Position numbers and translations under genes: made by a program. Below, piece by piece: positions 1 through 9,836 of a stretch of 38,584 nt of DNA. Position 1 is the first letter of the stretch. Each line of letters begins with the position of its first letter. Under the pieces are notes generated by a model. It was not told the origin of the DNA, made no database searches, and saw only the letters and a list, made by a program, of their open reading frames with translations. The DNA is from Bacteroidota bacterium (GTDB lineage Bacteria; Bacteroidota; Bacteroidia; Bacteroidales; VadinHA17): positions 1 to 38,584 of the forward strand of contig QKGI01000168.1 of NCBI GenBank assembly GCA_003250475.1, in the 5' to 3' direction.

Positions 1-101
1 AATAAATGATAGCTTTAAGTATATGAAATGAGAGATGTTGTATAAAGAGAAGAAAAAGAGGCTGATATATAAAATATATTTTGTAAAAGATTATCCAGAA
101 C

Positions 102-3100
102 ATGTTAAGACACATATATAAAATAAGATACGTCTGTTTTGTCCTGTTTATACAAATATGCCTTCTTCAAATTATACAGGGGCAGAGAGTAACAGTTCCA
201 TGGGATGATACACTTGATACACGATGGCCTGCTGAATGCAGGGTTGTTGAGATTCGTTCTTCAGCAGACGGTTCAGTGCAGAGGGCCCGGTTTTATTCCT
301 CAGAATCAGTGGTATCTGCACCGTTAATTGTCTCATTACATACATGGAGTGGCGATTACAATCAGCAGGATCCCATCGCCGGGGAAGCGATAAGGAGGGG
401 ATGGAATTACATTCATCCTGATTTTCGCGGGCCAAATGTCCGGCCAGAAGCCGGAGGCTCGGAATTGGTAATAACCGATATCAGGGACGCAATTGATTTT
501 GCCCTGGGAAATTCAAATACAGATCCGGATGATGTTCATATTATTGGTGTATCCGGTGGAGGCTATGCGGCACTTGTTGCTTACATGAGACTGGATTATC
601 CGGTAAGGAGCTTTAATGCATGGGCTGCGATTTCTGATCTGAACTCCTGGTATAAAGAGTGCCGATCGAGAAGTCTTAAGTATGCAGCTGATATTGAAAA
701 TATAACTACGGGAGGTTCAGGATATGATCCGGAGGAGGGACAGAGGAGGTCGCCCCTTTTTATGGAATATAAACCGGAGAAAAGAAAAAAGGCTGTTCTG
801 AATCTTTATGCCGGAATTAATGACGGTTATGCCGGGTCGGTGCCGGTTATCCACTCAATAGAATTCTACAACAGGATTGTTGCTCTCCGGCATCCGGATA
901 CCCCCGGGCTGGCCGTCAATGACAGTACTGTGATATCCATTCTGGCAAGGCGCTATAATCCTTCAGGAAAGTATGAAAAGAGAATGGCCGGGCGTAATGT
1001 CTATCTTTCAGCCGGCGAACGTGATGTCCGCCTGCATATTTTCGAGGGCGGTCATGAGATGCTTGTACCACACGCCCTTTCGTTGATTCCTGTTAAAGAC
1101 AAGAGCTGCAACCCTGACTTCAAAGGCACCATACTGGTAATTGGGGATTCGAATGCAGCCGGAGAGAATTCCTGGCCGGAATATCTGGGCATTGATCTTC
1201 CCTACGCAACAGTCGTCAATGTATCAACCCCGGGCAATACTATAGGCTTTGATAATCTGGGGAGGCATGGACTGAATACCCTGCGTAATATTAATGAATA
1301 TCTTAAGGAATTTATAAATGCCTCATCAGGATCCGGGGAGCGGTTAACAACAGTGATAGCCCTGGGGACAAATGATACAAAACATATCTTCAGAAACAGC
1401 CAGAAAGAGGTCCCGGGAAACCTTGGTCTTCTGATCAGCAAGATACAGGGGAGTCTGCCCGGTACTGATATTTATATTGCAGGTCCTCCTCCTGTTGATG
1501 AATCCAAGGACATCACTGGTAAATATAAAGGAAGCGGAAGACGGATACGGGAGCTTCATGGTGCATTTAAGAAGGTTGCCAGGGAGACGGGGGTAAAATT
1601 CCTTGATTTGTATAGTCTGCTGGAGGAGGGTTTTGATGAAAGAACATCTGACGGGGTACATTTTGACGATGTAACCGGCTATGAGGTGGCATCATATATC
1701 GCGTCGGTAATTTCTCCGGGAGAGAAGTGTGCCGGGCAGAAACAGGGAAGTACCTTTGACCATAATCCTGATACAAATACTGTAATTCCACCGGCGTGGG
1801 CTTTCGGGGTGCTATACGGAGGCTATACAGATCAGGCAGGAACGATTGACAGGATAAAGGCCATTCAGGCACATGATTATCCTGTTGATGCATACTGGAT
1901 AGACTCATGGTTCTGGAGCTTCAGGGATATGGGTGCCGGTCCGGCAGGATATCTTAACTTCTGCGGTGATACGATAGCTTTCCCTGATCGCCATGCTATG
2001 TGGTCGTGGATGGAGCAAAACAACATCAAGGGAGGCTTTTGGATATGGGACTGTATCCTTGAGACCGGAAATGAAACCATTTTCCGTGAATTCCTTGATA
2101 ATGGTTTCTTTGCCGATGTTTATCTCAACAAAAACTCCTGGCACAATAAGGGAACCACAACCGCCATGTTCAATGAGGATAAGAAGCATAAGGGGACATT
2201 ATGTGGTGAGGTCGATTTTGATAACCAGCAGGCAGTGAAGCATTTTGGCAATAGACTTAAACCCTTATTTCAGGAGGGGGCAGACTTTATCAAACTGGAT
2301 CGCACTGATCATACAGGAGTATGCCGGGCTATGTATGAATACACGGCACACCTGGGAGGTGAAAGTAAAGGGAGAGGGTTCATTTTGTCTCACAGCGGGG
2401 GAACAGACAGTGAAGAATACAAGCGTTATCCGGTTAAGTGGACTGATGATACGCGTTCTGACTGGACAGTCAGATCCCCGCTGGTAATGTTCGATCCCTG
2501 GGTGCCTGAGGTTGCTTTGAAAGAAAACATAGCCATGTACACTGATCCGGCCTCTGCAACCAGCAGCATTCCTTTTCTTACTAATGATCTGGGCGGATTT
2601 GACATGGGGCATACTGACAAACCTGATGAAGAGCTATATCTGAGATGGATGCAATTCTCCATGTTCTGTCCTGTTACCGAAGTCTTTTCACAGCCTGAAA
2701 ACCCGACTTCTAACCTGGCCTGGGAATATTCCACTTCTGCTGACAGTCTTTTCCGCGAATACTCACACCGGCGGATGCGCCTCTTTCCTTACCTTTATTC
2801 ATATGCCCATTTGTCAAGATTAATTGGCATTAATATGATCAGGCCGTTGCAGGGGCACCTCTACGAATACATGCTTGGGAGCGAGTTGCTTATTGCTCCG
2901 GTATATGAAAAGGGGAGTAGATCAAGGAGTATAGAACTGCCGGAAGGAGGATGGATCGACTACTGGACCGGAGACAGGCTGGATGGGGGAATGAAGCACA
3001 TAGTGGCAGCACCGTACGGGCAGATCCCGTTGCTGGTGCGGGAGGGTTCAATTATCCCGGAGAGGCCATATGCCTCATCAATAGAGAAGGGGAGTAATGA

Positions 3101-3452
3101 CACGATAACGCTGAATGTTTATCCCGGCGCCGATTGCTCCTTTTCTCTGATAGAAGATGACGGTGTTAGCAATGACTACATGAAGGGAGGATTTGCCACA
3201 ACGGAAATAACAGGTAAATTGAATTCAAAAGGGATGGATATTACCATTTGGCCGGTGCATGGCAATTTCAAAGGCATGTCAGCACGCCGGCATTGGGAAA
3301 TGAGTATCCATTACAAAAGCAAGCCCCGGGCAATTATGGTCAACGGAATTACCAGGCCATTCGAATTTTTTCCGGACCGGAAAGAGACAATTTTCACTAT
3401 TGGCAGTTACGACAAGACAAAAGAAACTGCAATCAGTATTATTCTGCAATAA
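102..3452 (+). CDS. Secreted three-domain enzyme: alpha/beta-hydrolase + SGNH esterase + GH31 alpha-glycosidase
   Basis: The 1116-residue protein starts with a signal peptide (about 1-27, ending QGQ). Residues about 50-335 form an alpha/beta-hydrolase of the S9/esterase type, with nucleophile elbow GVSGGG (Ser151) and a late His318 in GGHEM. Residues about 343-540 form an SGNH/GDSL hydrolase: GDSN (Ser350), GTND (Asn424) and DGVH (Asp517, His520). Residues about 560-1116 are a GH31 barrel and C-terminal beta-sandwiches, with probable nucleophile Asp733 in KLDRTD and acid/base Asp783 in WTDDTR. All three active sites look intact. GH31 enzymes cleave terminal alpha-glycosidic bonds and SGNH enzymes often remove acyl groups, so I infer deacylation and trimming of one esterified alpha-glycan in the periplasm or at the surface. 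It converges on the SusCD operon, which suggests a shared substrate. The substrate cannot be named from sequence. Confidence 0.9.
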   Translation: MLRHIYKIRYVCFVLFIQICLLQIIQGQRVTVPWDDTLDTRWPAECRVVEIRSSADGSVQRARFYSSESVVSAPLIVSLHTWSGDYNQQDPIAGEAIRRGWNYIHPDFRGPNVRPEAGGSELVITDIRDAIDFALGNSNTDPDDVHIIGVSGGGYAALVAYMRLDYPVRSFNAWAAISDLNSWYKECRSRSLKYAADIENITTGGSGYDPEEGQRRSPLFMEYKPEKRKKAVLNLYAGINDGYAGSVPVIHSIEFYNRIVALRHPDTPGLAVNDSTVISILARRYNPSGKYEKRMAGRNVYLSAGERDVRLHIFEGGHEMLVPHALSLIPVKDKSCNPDFKGTILVIGDSNAAGENSWPEYLGIDLPYATVVNVSTPGNTIGFDNLGRHGLNTLRNINEYLKEFINASSGSGERLTTVIALGTNDTKHIFRNSQKEVPGNLGLLISKIQGSLPGTDIYIAGPPPVDESKDITGKYKGSGRRIRELHGAFKKVARETGVKFLDLYSLLEEGFDERTSDGVHFDDVTGYEVASYIASVISPGEKCAGQKQGSTFDHNPDTNTVIPPAWAFGVLYGGYTDQAGTIDRIKAIQAHDYPVDAYWIDSWFWSFRDMGAGPAGYLNFCGDTIAFPDRHAMWSWMEQNNIKGGFWIWDCILETGNETIFREFLDNGFFADVYLNKNSWHNKGTTTAMFNEDKKHKGTLCGEVDFDNQQAVKHFGNRLKPLFQEGADFIKLDRTDHTGVCRAMYEYTAHLGGESKGRGFILSHSGGTDSEEYKRYPVKWTDDTRSDWTVRSPLVMFDPWVPEVALKENIAMYTDPASATSSIPFLTNDLGGFDMGHTDKPDEELYLRWMQFSMFCPVTEVFSQPENPTSNLAWEYSTSADSLFREYSHRRMRLFPYLYSYAHLSRLIGINMIRPLQGHLYEYMLGSELLIAPVYEKGSRSRSIELPEGGWIDYWTGDRLDGGMKHIVAAPYGQIPLLVREGSIIPERPYASSIEKGSNDTITLNVYPGADCSFSLIEDDGVSNDYMKGGFATTEITGKLNSKGMDITIWPVHGNFKGMSARRHWEMSIHYKSKPRAIMVNGITRPFEFFPDRKETIFTIGSYDKTKETAISIILQ

Positions 3453-3472
3453 CTGCTGAAAAGTCTAAACCG

Positions 3473-3505
3473 AAAAGGGTGCCCCAATTCCTGGGACACC
3501 CTTTT
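3473..3505. terminator. Bidirectional intrinsic terminator between the GH31 fusion and susD
   Basis: AAAAGGGTGCCCC pairs with GGGACACCCTTTT around a 7-base loop, with one C-A mismatch. The A-run on one side and T-run on the other make it usable from both strands. It lies in the 155-base gap between two convergent genes, where a shared terminator is expected. Confidence 0.8.
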
Positions 3506-3607
3506 ACTCAAACCACTCCGTCCGGAAGACGGATTCACTAATCTAAAACTCCAGACTAACCTATTTCAAAAACCACATAAGTCAATTTATTTATCTCATA
3601 CCCGTTT

Positions 3608-5140
3608 TCAGTCCATGATATACCATGGGGTCTGATTAATTCCATCGTATCCACCATATTGCTCATCAATGGCTTTCTGATAGTTTACAGGATTCTTTGT
3701 CTGTTCATCAGTCGGATACATCCATCTTTTGGGGTAAACGTTAACGTTATCCGGATTCATGCTGGTAGATGGGTCAAGTGGATATTCGGGATATCCGGTG
3801 CGAAGGAACTGAGGATAGTTACCACCGTTGCCCTGGAAGAAATCGATGAGCCATCTCTGTGTCCATACCTGGTGCAGGCGGTCCTCTTTGGTTCCTCCGG
3901 TAGCATAAGCAGCAGCACCTGTGAAATAGCCGTCAATATAAGCCTGGGTGATCTCCATCCCGTGTACCAGGCCTGTGGTATGGCCCATGTTCATGTAATA
4001 TGATAATATGGCTTTAACTCCGTTTTCATAGTATGCCTGGGCATTACCGGAAAGCCAGTTTTCCTCAATAGCTTCAGCAATAATGAAGCATTGTTCTGAA
4101 TAGGTGAAATACAACATCGGGTCACCATCCATGAACTGAACATAGCGTTTATTCAGCAGTGAATATGCTCCGCTGGCATTATTTAAAGCCAGGTTCTCAG
4201 CAGGAAGCTGAGTGGGTGCACCGGCATATGCATCAAAATCATTTTCTGTCAGGCCTCCGTCAATAAGTGCCTGGGCAGGTTCGGCAAAGTAAAATAACCT
4301 GCGGTCATTCATGCTCTTCAGCGCATTTACGGTCATCTCTGAGACCCCGGTATATATTCTGCGGGATTCGCCATTCCACATTGGATACGCTGCGTTGGCA
4401 TTGGTTGAAAAAACAAGCTTCAGGTTGTCTTCATTTCCTGTCATAAGGTTACCGGCGTTTACGATGGCAGCAAAGCGGGCTTTATGTTCTGAAGAGGCCT
4501 TTTTACTCATAGTCTGTATGACCTTCAACTGCATGGCATTGCATAGTCTCCGCCACTTTGTAACATTACCTCCATAGATGAAATCGCCGCTGAAATTAAC
4601 TCCGTCAGCAAAATAGGCTTCAGCCTGCTGAAGATCGGCAAGGATCTCGTCAAAAACATCAGCCTGTTTGTCATACTTGGGTTGCGTGATCCCTTCCAGT
4701 GCTTTTCCTGCTTCTGAATACGGTATATCACCCATGCTGAGGGTTGCATTAAAGCCATACCATGCTTTGAGGAACAGTTGCAGGCCTTTATAAGACGGCT
4801 CATCTGCTCCACCTTCGGCGAATTGAGCCATGTACTGCAAGTCGGTTAACCTGGTATAGGAATCGAAACTTCCGTATGGCCAGTATGAATAAAAGTACTG
4901 GTACGGATTAGGGTTGGTTTCCAGCATTGCAATGTGCTTGTTGAAAAGATTACCGGAAGTAAAATCAGAAGGATTTGGATTCCAGAATCTGTAGGTGTCC
5001 TTTAGTATCTGTGTTGCAAGCATTGACGGGGTAACCTCATTCGTCTTGTTCGGGTCGGTATTAATATCCTCGAAATTGCTGCAGGATACCGCCAGAAAGA
5101 GTGAGATTACAACTGTTATTGTATATTTTAAATTTTTCAT
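3608..5140 (-). CDS. SusD/RagB-family glycan-binding lipoprotein
   Basis: The 510-residue lipoprotein has signal peptide 1-19 and a lipobox ending at Cys20 (LAVSC). The mature start (SNFEDINTDPNKT) and the ATQILKDTYRF segment that follows are typical of the SusD-like (SusD_2) family. SusD proteins sit on the outer leaflet of the outer membrane and act as a lid on the SusC transporter, capturing oligosaccharides. It begins 12 bases after the SusC stop, so the two are co-transcribed. Length is normal for the family. The bound ligand cannot be told from the sequence; the neighbouring GH31/esterase enzyme suggests an acylated alpha-linked glycan, which is inference. Confidence 0.93.
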   Translation of the reverse strand: MKNLKYTITVVISLFLAVSCSNFEDINTDPNKTNEVTPSMLATQILKDTYRFWNPNPSDFTSGNLFNKHIAMLETNPNPYQYFYSYWPYGSFDSYTRLTDLQYMAQFAEGGADEPSYKGLQLFLKAWYGFNATLSMGDIPYSEAGKALEGITQPKYDKQADVFDEILADLQQAEAYFADGVNFSGDFIYGGNVTKWRRLCNAMQLKVIQTMSKKASSEHKARFAAIVNAGNLMTGNEDNLKLVFSTNANAAYPMWNGESRRIYTGVSEMTVNALKSMNDRRLFYFAEPAQALIDGGLTENDFDAYAGAPTQLPAENLALNNASGAYSLLNKRYVQFMDGDPMLYFTYSEQCFIIAEAIEENWLSGNAQAYYENGVKAILSYYMNMGHTTGLVHGMEITQAYIDGYFTGAAAYATGGTKEDRLHQVWTQRWLIDFFQGNGGNYPQFLRTGYPEYPLDPSTSMNPDNVNVYPKRWMYPTDEQTKNPVNYQKAIDEQYGGYDGINQTPWYIMD

Positions 5141-5152
5141 GGTTCCGTTCTA

Positions 5153-8100
5153 TTAGAATGAGAGTTTAATATTACCTCCAAGATATCTTACTGAAGGATC
5201 TGAAAAATCCTCGCTGCCGCCATCGGGGTCAGAGTATTTGAAATCCTTGGCCCAGAAAAGCACATTCTGTCCTATAAAACTTACAGAAGCATTCTTAATG
5301 AAGCCCCATTTGGAAGTTAAACTGTTGGGAAGGTTATAGGTCAGGGATACTTCGCGTAGTTTAAGGAATGTTCTTTCATAAACATCATTCGGGTTTGCGC
5401 TGCCACCCCACGCACTTGAGCTGTGGAGGTCTATTACGGCCTGTTTATAAGTGTAGGTAACATCATTGGGTGCATATTCCCTGGTGTCACTTGTAATATT
5501 GCCATCAGTATCATATGTTACCGAACCTGACACAACCATCACCCCTTGTCCTACATAGTTCTTGGACCCCGGGGTCAGGGCATCCAGTTCGCGCTCTTCG
5601 GTAACAGAGTTGGGATGTACCCCTGATTGCCACATGTAGCTTTCGGTACGTGTGCCCATAAGTCCGCCAACAACACCGTCTAATGATACAAACAAACTGA
5701 AGTTTTTATATCTCAGTGTTGAGTTTAAACCCCACAGCCAGTCGGGATTACTGTATCCGTAAAGCGTATAGTATGTGCTTCTCTGAATCTTGCCGTTGCT
5801 GTAAATATGCTGTCCGGCGTACTCGCCTGAAGGAACATACAGGTAATCCTGGAGTGTAAAGGCATCGGTACGGTTTCCAACCTTTATCCACGGTTTTTTG
5901 GTAGTGTAGACTGAATCCAACTGGGTATAAACCTGCTTATAGGTACTCCAGTTAAATGCCACATCCCATTGCAGGTCTTTTTTCCTTACGGGAGTGGTGG
6001 CAAGAGTTACTTCCCATCCGCGGTTTGCACGTTCCTCGTCAGTGTTAAGATATATTCCTGTATAGCCTGATGCTGATGTGAGCGGCCCTTTTGTCAGGAT
6101 ATCAAAGATATGTTTCGAATAATAGGTAACATCAAATGATATGAGATTCTTTAACATAATACCCTGAATACCGATTTCTGTTGTTGCTGTGGAATTGGGG
6201 CTGTATGTGTTCAGGTAGAGAGCTTCCGGGGCGGAGGCTCCGGTCATTTCATTCCATATGTTGGGAGTTACCGTGAATACGCTATTGATGGCATAAGCAT
6301 CCGGAGCTGTTTTTGCCGTTGCCCATGAACTCCTTATTTTCAACAGATCCAACCACGTTCTGGTTGCGTCGGGCAACAGTTCGGATATAACAAAACTGCC
6401 GGAAACCGACGGGTAGAAATATGATCTGTCGGCCTTTGAAACGTACTGGTTTGCAAGCATTGATGCCCAGTCATTACGGCCGGTGACATCCACGTAGAAC
6501 AGTCTGTTCCAGGAAATAGCAAAGCGGCCGAAAAGTGAATTCACCTGCCTGCCAACGGTACTTTCGGCAACGGCGGCCGAGGTCACCGAGGCATTCAGTG
6601 AAAAGTAACCCGGGATGGAAATTCCTCCCATGGTCTTGGCATTTATGTTGTCACTTCTGTCGAAAAATACAGTACCACCGGCCATGTATTCCACATCAAG
6701 CTTATCAATGAACGTTTTCTTGCCTGTAATCAGGAGGTCGCTGTTTATACTGAAACCCTTGGTCTGGCCTACCATATAAGAACCCTTTTTGTTTTCGCCC
6801 CAGGGATAGGGTATCCCGGGTATCCCGGAGTTTCCTGCTGATGTATATGAACCCTGTGAAATTTTAAGTTCACCACGGTCCACGTAAAAATCAAGTCCTG
6901 ATCGCAGGGTAATTGTTAACCAGTCAGTCAGGTCATAACTTGTACTGAGGTCTGCATTGAAGATGTCACGCGAAGATGAACGCGTACGTTCATACCTGTC
7001 AAAATAGGGGCTGTTCTGACTTTTGCCGGTGTAGGTATTGGTAGTAAAATTGTACCCGAACTGATTATTCTGAAGCTGACCGGGGATAAGCCAGTAGTTG
7101 TCTTTATAGTCGAGCACATTAAAGTCAGCTGATGACCAGATGAGAAGCGTATACATCGGGTCATATGAGGTATAACCGTTAGAACCCATATTCGGGGTCT
7201 CTCTTTTTGTGTACGACATATTAGAGGTTATTCTGAACTTGTTCAGATTGACATCACCACCCAGTGTGTAGGAATACTTATCCAGTATTGAATTCGGATA
7301 GCGCCCTTTATTCTCCGTCCAGTTCAGGGAACTTCTCAAGGCAAACTGGTCTCCTTTAAAGGCAACACTGATATTGTTGTTTGTTATGTATCCCGGCTCC
7401 AGGAAGTTTTTAAAATTGTCTTTTCCTACAGGCAGGTATTCATAATCCCTGAATTCCTTTGCAATCGGGTCCCACTGTGTTTTTATCGAACCATCCATAA
7501 AGGTCCCCCATGATTGATCTGAATTAATATCATATATGTAGGAGGTGCCCCGGCCGTAAACACTCTGTTTTTCCGGTATAGCAAGAAATCCTGCATTGAA
7601 CATCGTGCTGGATGTATAATCAACCGTCACACCGGTTTTATTACTGCTGCCGTTTTTGGTGGTGATCAGAATAGCACCGCCCACACCGCGAAAACCATAA
7701 AGTGCAGAAGCTGTGGAGCCTTTCAGTATGGACATTGATTCTATGTCTTCGGCAGCGATATCGTTCAGCTTTTTATTTGAATATGCAATACCGTCAATAA
7801 CAATAAGCGGATCTTCACCCCGGACTTTAATTGTCGGTTCAACGTTAAAGTCTGTCGGGTTTTGAACCAGAACCCCTGCTATTTTACCTGTCAGGGATGT
7901 GGCGACATCAACGCCGGAGACCTCCTGCAGTTTTTCTCCGTCAAGTTCCTGAATGGAATATCCCAGGGCTCTCTGTTCCCTTTTCAGACCAAGAGCCGTA
8001 ACCACAACTGCATCCACATTGACAAGTTCCTCGGTCATTACCACATTGATTGTAGTCTGGGATCCTATCGTCACCTCCTGTTCTCTCATTCCAATGAATG

Positions 8101-8644
8101 AAAAAATCAGCACATCGGAAGGCTGTACATTCTCAATTGTAAAGGAGCCGTCCATATCGGTTGCTGTACCTGACATCTTGCCTTTTACAACGACAGTAAC
8201 CCCAGGCAGGGGCTCTCCTGTAGTGGCTGTAACCCTTCCGGTGACCCGTTGCTGTACCGGGGCATATTCTTCCACCAGATATTCCGGGACAAGGATAATC
8301 TTACGGTCAATAATGGTATGTGTAATATCTGTACCGGCGAAGAGTTTATCAAGCACGACATCGATAAGCTGATCCTCCGCCATGATAGACACCTTGCGTT
8401 CCGTATCAAGAAGCTTTTCATTGTAGAGGAAAAAGAATTCAGTCTCGTCCTCGATCTTGTCAAGTACTGTCACCAGCTGGGCATCTGTGACGTTGAGAGA
8501 CAGTTTTGTCTGCTGGGCATATGTGTCAGTCGCATTTGCCTGCAGAATCCCAAGTACCAGAAGTGCAAATACTATGCGCATCGTTAGTAGGATTTTTTTC
8601 AGGGGTTCAGATAACCCGCTCCCCCGGGTTTTGGTTTTTTTCAT
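5153..8644 (-). CDS. SusC/RagA-family TonB-dependent transporter with STN signalling domain
   Basis: From the ATG at 8644 the protein has 1163 residues. I prefer this start over an in-frame ATG at 8677 because it puts a short basic stretch directly before the signal peptide (about 15-44, ending TYAQ). Domains in order: STN (about 45-115), carboxypeptidase-regulatory-like domain (about 134-210), TonB plug (about 215-340, with VVVTALG and RGEDPLIVIDG), then the 22-strand barrel to a C-terminal aromatic (KLSF). Family knowledge: it imports oligosaccharides across the outer membrane using TonB energy. The STN domain is what lets such receptors signal to a FecR anti-sigma factor, and fecR lies just upstream. 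Together with SusD it forms the uptake complex of this locus. Confidence 0.95.
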   Translation of the reverse strand: MKKTKTRGSGLSEPLKKILLTMRIVFALLVLGILQANATDTYAQQTKLSLNVTDAQLVTVLDKIEDETEFFFLYNEKLLDTERKVSIMAEDQLIDVVLDKLFAGTDITHTIIDRKIILVPEYLVEEYAPVQQRVTGRVTATTGEPLPGVTVVVKGKMSGTATDMDGSFTIENVQPSDVLIFSFIGMREQEVTIGSQTTINVVMTEELVNVDAVVVTALGLKREQRALGYSIQELDGEKLQEVSGVDVATSLTGKIAGVLVQNPTDFNVEPTIKVRGEDPLIVIDGIAYSNKKLNDIAAEDIESMSILKGSTASALYGFRGVGGAILITTKNGSSNKTGVTVDYTSSTMFNAGFLAIPEKQSVYGRGTSYIYDINSDQSWGTFMDGSIKTQWDPIAKEFRDYEYLPVGKDNFKNFLEPGYITNNNISVAFKGDQFALRSSLNWTENKGRYPNSILDKYSYTLGGDVNLNKFRITSNMSYTKRETPNMGSNGYTSYDPMYTLLIWSSADFNVLDYKDNYWLIPGQLQNNQFGYNFTTNTYTGKSQNSPYFDRYERTRSSSRDIFNADLSTSYDLTDWLTITLRSGLDFYVDRGELKISQGSYTSAGNSGIPGIPYPWGENKKGSYMVGQTKGFSINSDLLITGKKTFIDKLDVEYMAGGTVFFDRSDNINAKTMGGISIPGYFSLNASVTSAAVAESTVGRQVNSLFGRFAISWNRLFYVDVTGRNDWASMLANQYVSKADRSYFYPSVSGSFVISELLPDATRTWLDLLKIRSSWATAKTAPDAYAINSVFTVTPNIWNEMTGASAPEALYLNTYSPNSTATTEIGIQGIMLKNLISFDVTYYSKHIFDILTKGPLTSASGYTGIYLNTDEERANRGWEVTLATTPVRKKDLQWDVAFNWSTYKQVYTQLDSVYTTKKPWIKVGNRTDAFTLQDYLYVPSGEYAGQHIYSNGKIQRSTYYTLYGYSNPDWLWGLNSTLRYKNFSLFVSLDGVVGGLMGTRTESYMWQSGVHPNSVTEERELDALTPGSKNYVGQGVMVVSGSVTYDTDGNITSDTREYAPNDVTYTYKQAVIDLHSSSAWGGSANPNDVYERTFLKLREVSLTYNLPNSLTSKWGFIKNASVSFIGQNVLFWAKDFKYSDPDGGSEDFSDPSVRYLGGNIKLSF

Positions 8645-8691
8645 AACTTTGAAAGTTTTCAGGTTAAAAAATGTCATTTAATGATGTTTTT

Positions 8692-8723
8692 AAGGAAATC
8701 GTTGCAGCGATTTCCTTTTTTTT
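8692..8723. terminator. Strong hairpin with T8 tract in the fecR-susC gap
   Basis: AAGGAAATCG (8692-8701) and CGATTTCCTT (8708-8717) form a perfect 10-bp stem with a 6-base loop, followed on the plus strand by eight Ts (8716-8723). It therefore has terminator polarity on the strand opposite to susC and fecR. In the minus-strand transcript it would be a hairpin in the susC leader, flanked by A-runs and without a proper U-tract. Confidence 0.6.
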
Positions 8724-8773
8724 AAAGGTTGTCAGGTGTTTTGTTTTTTTTCATGTAATAAGGGTTTATGGTT

Positions 8774-9811
8774 TTATTTCGATGAAAGTATCACGGTCAC
8801 TTTTGAATATGTTCCGTCTGACAGTATCTCCCTGGGCATTATTCTGTACTTTAACGGTGAGGTCATGCACAGGTATTTCAGAACCTCTTCAAGCTGGTCA
8901 TCCTCGAATGTACCCCTGAAGGAATAACTTTCAATTTCTTTGTCCTTAATCTCCACCCTGACATTATACCATCTCTCCAGGCGGCGGGCAACCTCTGCCA
9001 TTGAGTCGCCGCGGAACATAAGCTTTCCTTCTCTCCATGCTGAATATTTTACAGGATCGGCGTAACTCTTTGTAATTTCACCGGCATGAAATAAGAGTCG
9101 TTCCGATGGATTGATTTCAATCTGATCCTTCTGACCGGGGTGGGTCGCAGACACTTTGCCTTCCTTAAGAACTACTTCCACATAATCTTCTTCAGGATAG
9201 GCGTTAACATTAAACGAAGTGCCCAGTACGGTGAGACTGATATCTCCGGCTTTCACACGGAAAGGATGCTTTTTATCGTGGGACACATCAAACCATGCCT
9301 CTCCCCGCAGGTCCACATCCCGGTTCCCGGTGAAAGGAGTGCCATATGAAAGGTATGATCCGCTGTTTAACATACCGGTGGTACCGTCAGGCAGATTGAA
9401 AGCCACACGTGAACCCTGCGGTGCATATATTGTGGAGACCACCTCCTGGCCATCATGCCGGAACTTATCCCTGGTAAGGAAATATCCTCCAAACGCAATC
9501 AGAGGGAGAAGCAGGATGGCTGCTGCTCTGGCATAAAGGGATGAAAACCTCGCTAATATAGCTGAATCCCTGCGTGTCTTCTTCAGATTTATTTCATGAT
9601 GAATGTGGTCAAGTAGATGCCCAATATCTGCCTTTCCTGTTTCATTTTCCCGGAAGCTTTTGTTCCAGTCCTCCTCAAGAAATATTTTTAACGGTCTGTT
9701 GCTCTCCCCATCAGCAAACAATGCAACAACTGAATCGTTATCAGCATCATCTGCCAGCCCGGCCAGGTGCCTGACTAATTTGTCTTCGTCTTCTTTTTTC
9801 AACTTGATCAT
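8774..9811 (-). CDS. FecR-family anti-sigma factor
   Basis: The 345-residue protein has a cytoplasmic N-terminal part (about 1-88), one membrane segment (about 92-112, AAAILLLPLIAFGGYFL), a periplasmic FecR domain (about 123-225, with GSRVAFNLPDGT and LRGEAWFDV) and a C-terminal DUF4974 domain (about 272-342). By family knowledge it holds the ECF sigma factor inactive until the STN domain of a loaded SusC receptor contacts the periplasmic part. The order sigma, fecR, susC, susD on one strand fits this cell-surface signalling scheme exactly. A 117-base gap separates it from the sigma gene, so a second promoter is possible. Confidence 0.94.
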   Translation of the reverse strand: MIKLKKEDEDKLVRHLAGLADDADNDSVVALFADGESNRPLKIFLEEDWNKSFRENETGKADIGHLLDHIHHEINLKKTRRDSAILARFSSLYARAAAILLLPLIAFGGYFLTRDKFRHDGQEVVSTIYAPQGSRVAFNLPDGTTGMLNSGSYLSYGTPFTGNRDVDLRGEAWFDVSHDKKHPFRVKAGDISLTVLGTSFNVNAYPEEDYVEVVLKEGKVSATHPGQKDQIEINPSERLLFHAGEITKSYADPVKYSAWREGKLMFRGDSMAEVARRLERWYNVRVEIKDKEIESYSFRGTFEDDQLEEVLKYLCMTSPLKYRIMPREILSDGTYSKVTVILSSK

Positions 9812-9836
9812 TCTAGTAAAAAATCGGGTTTGTACA

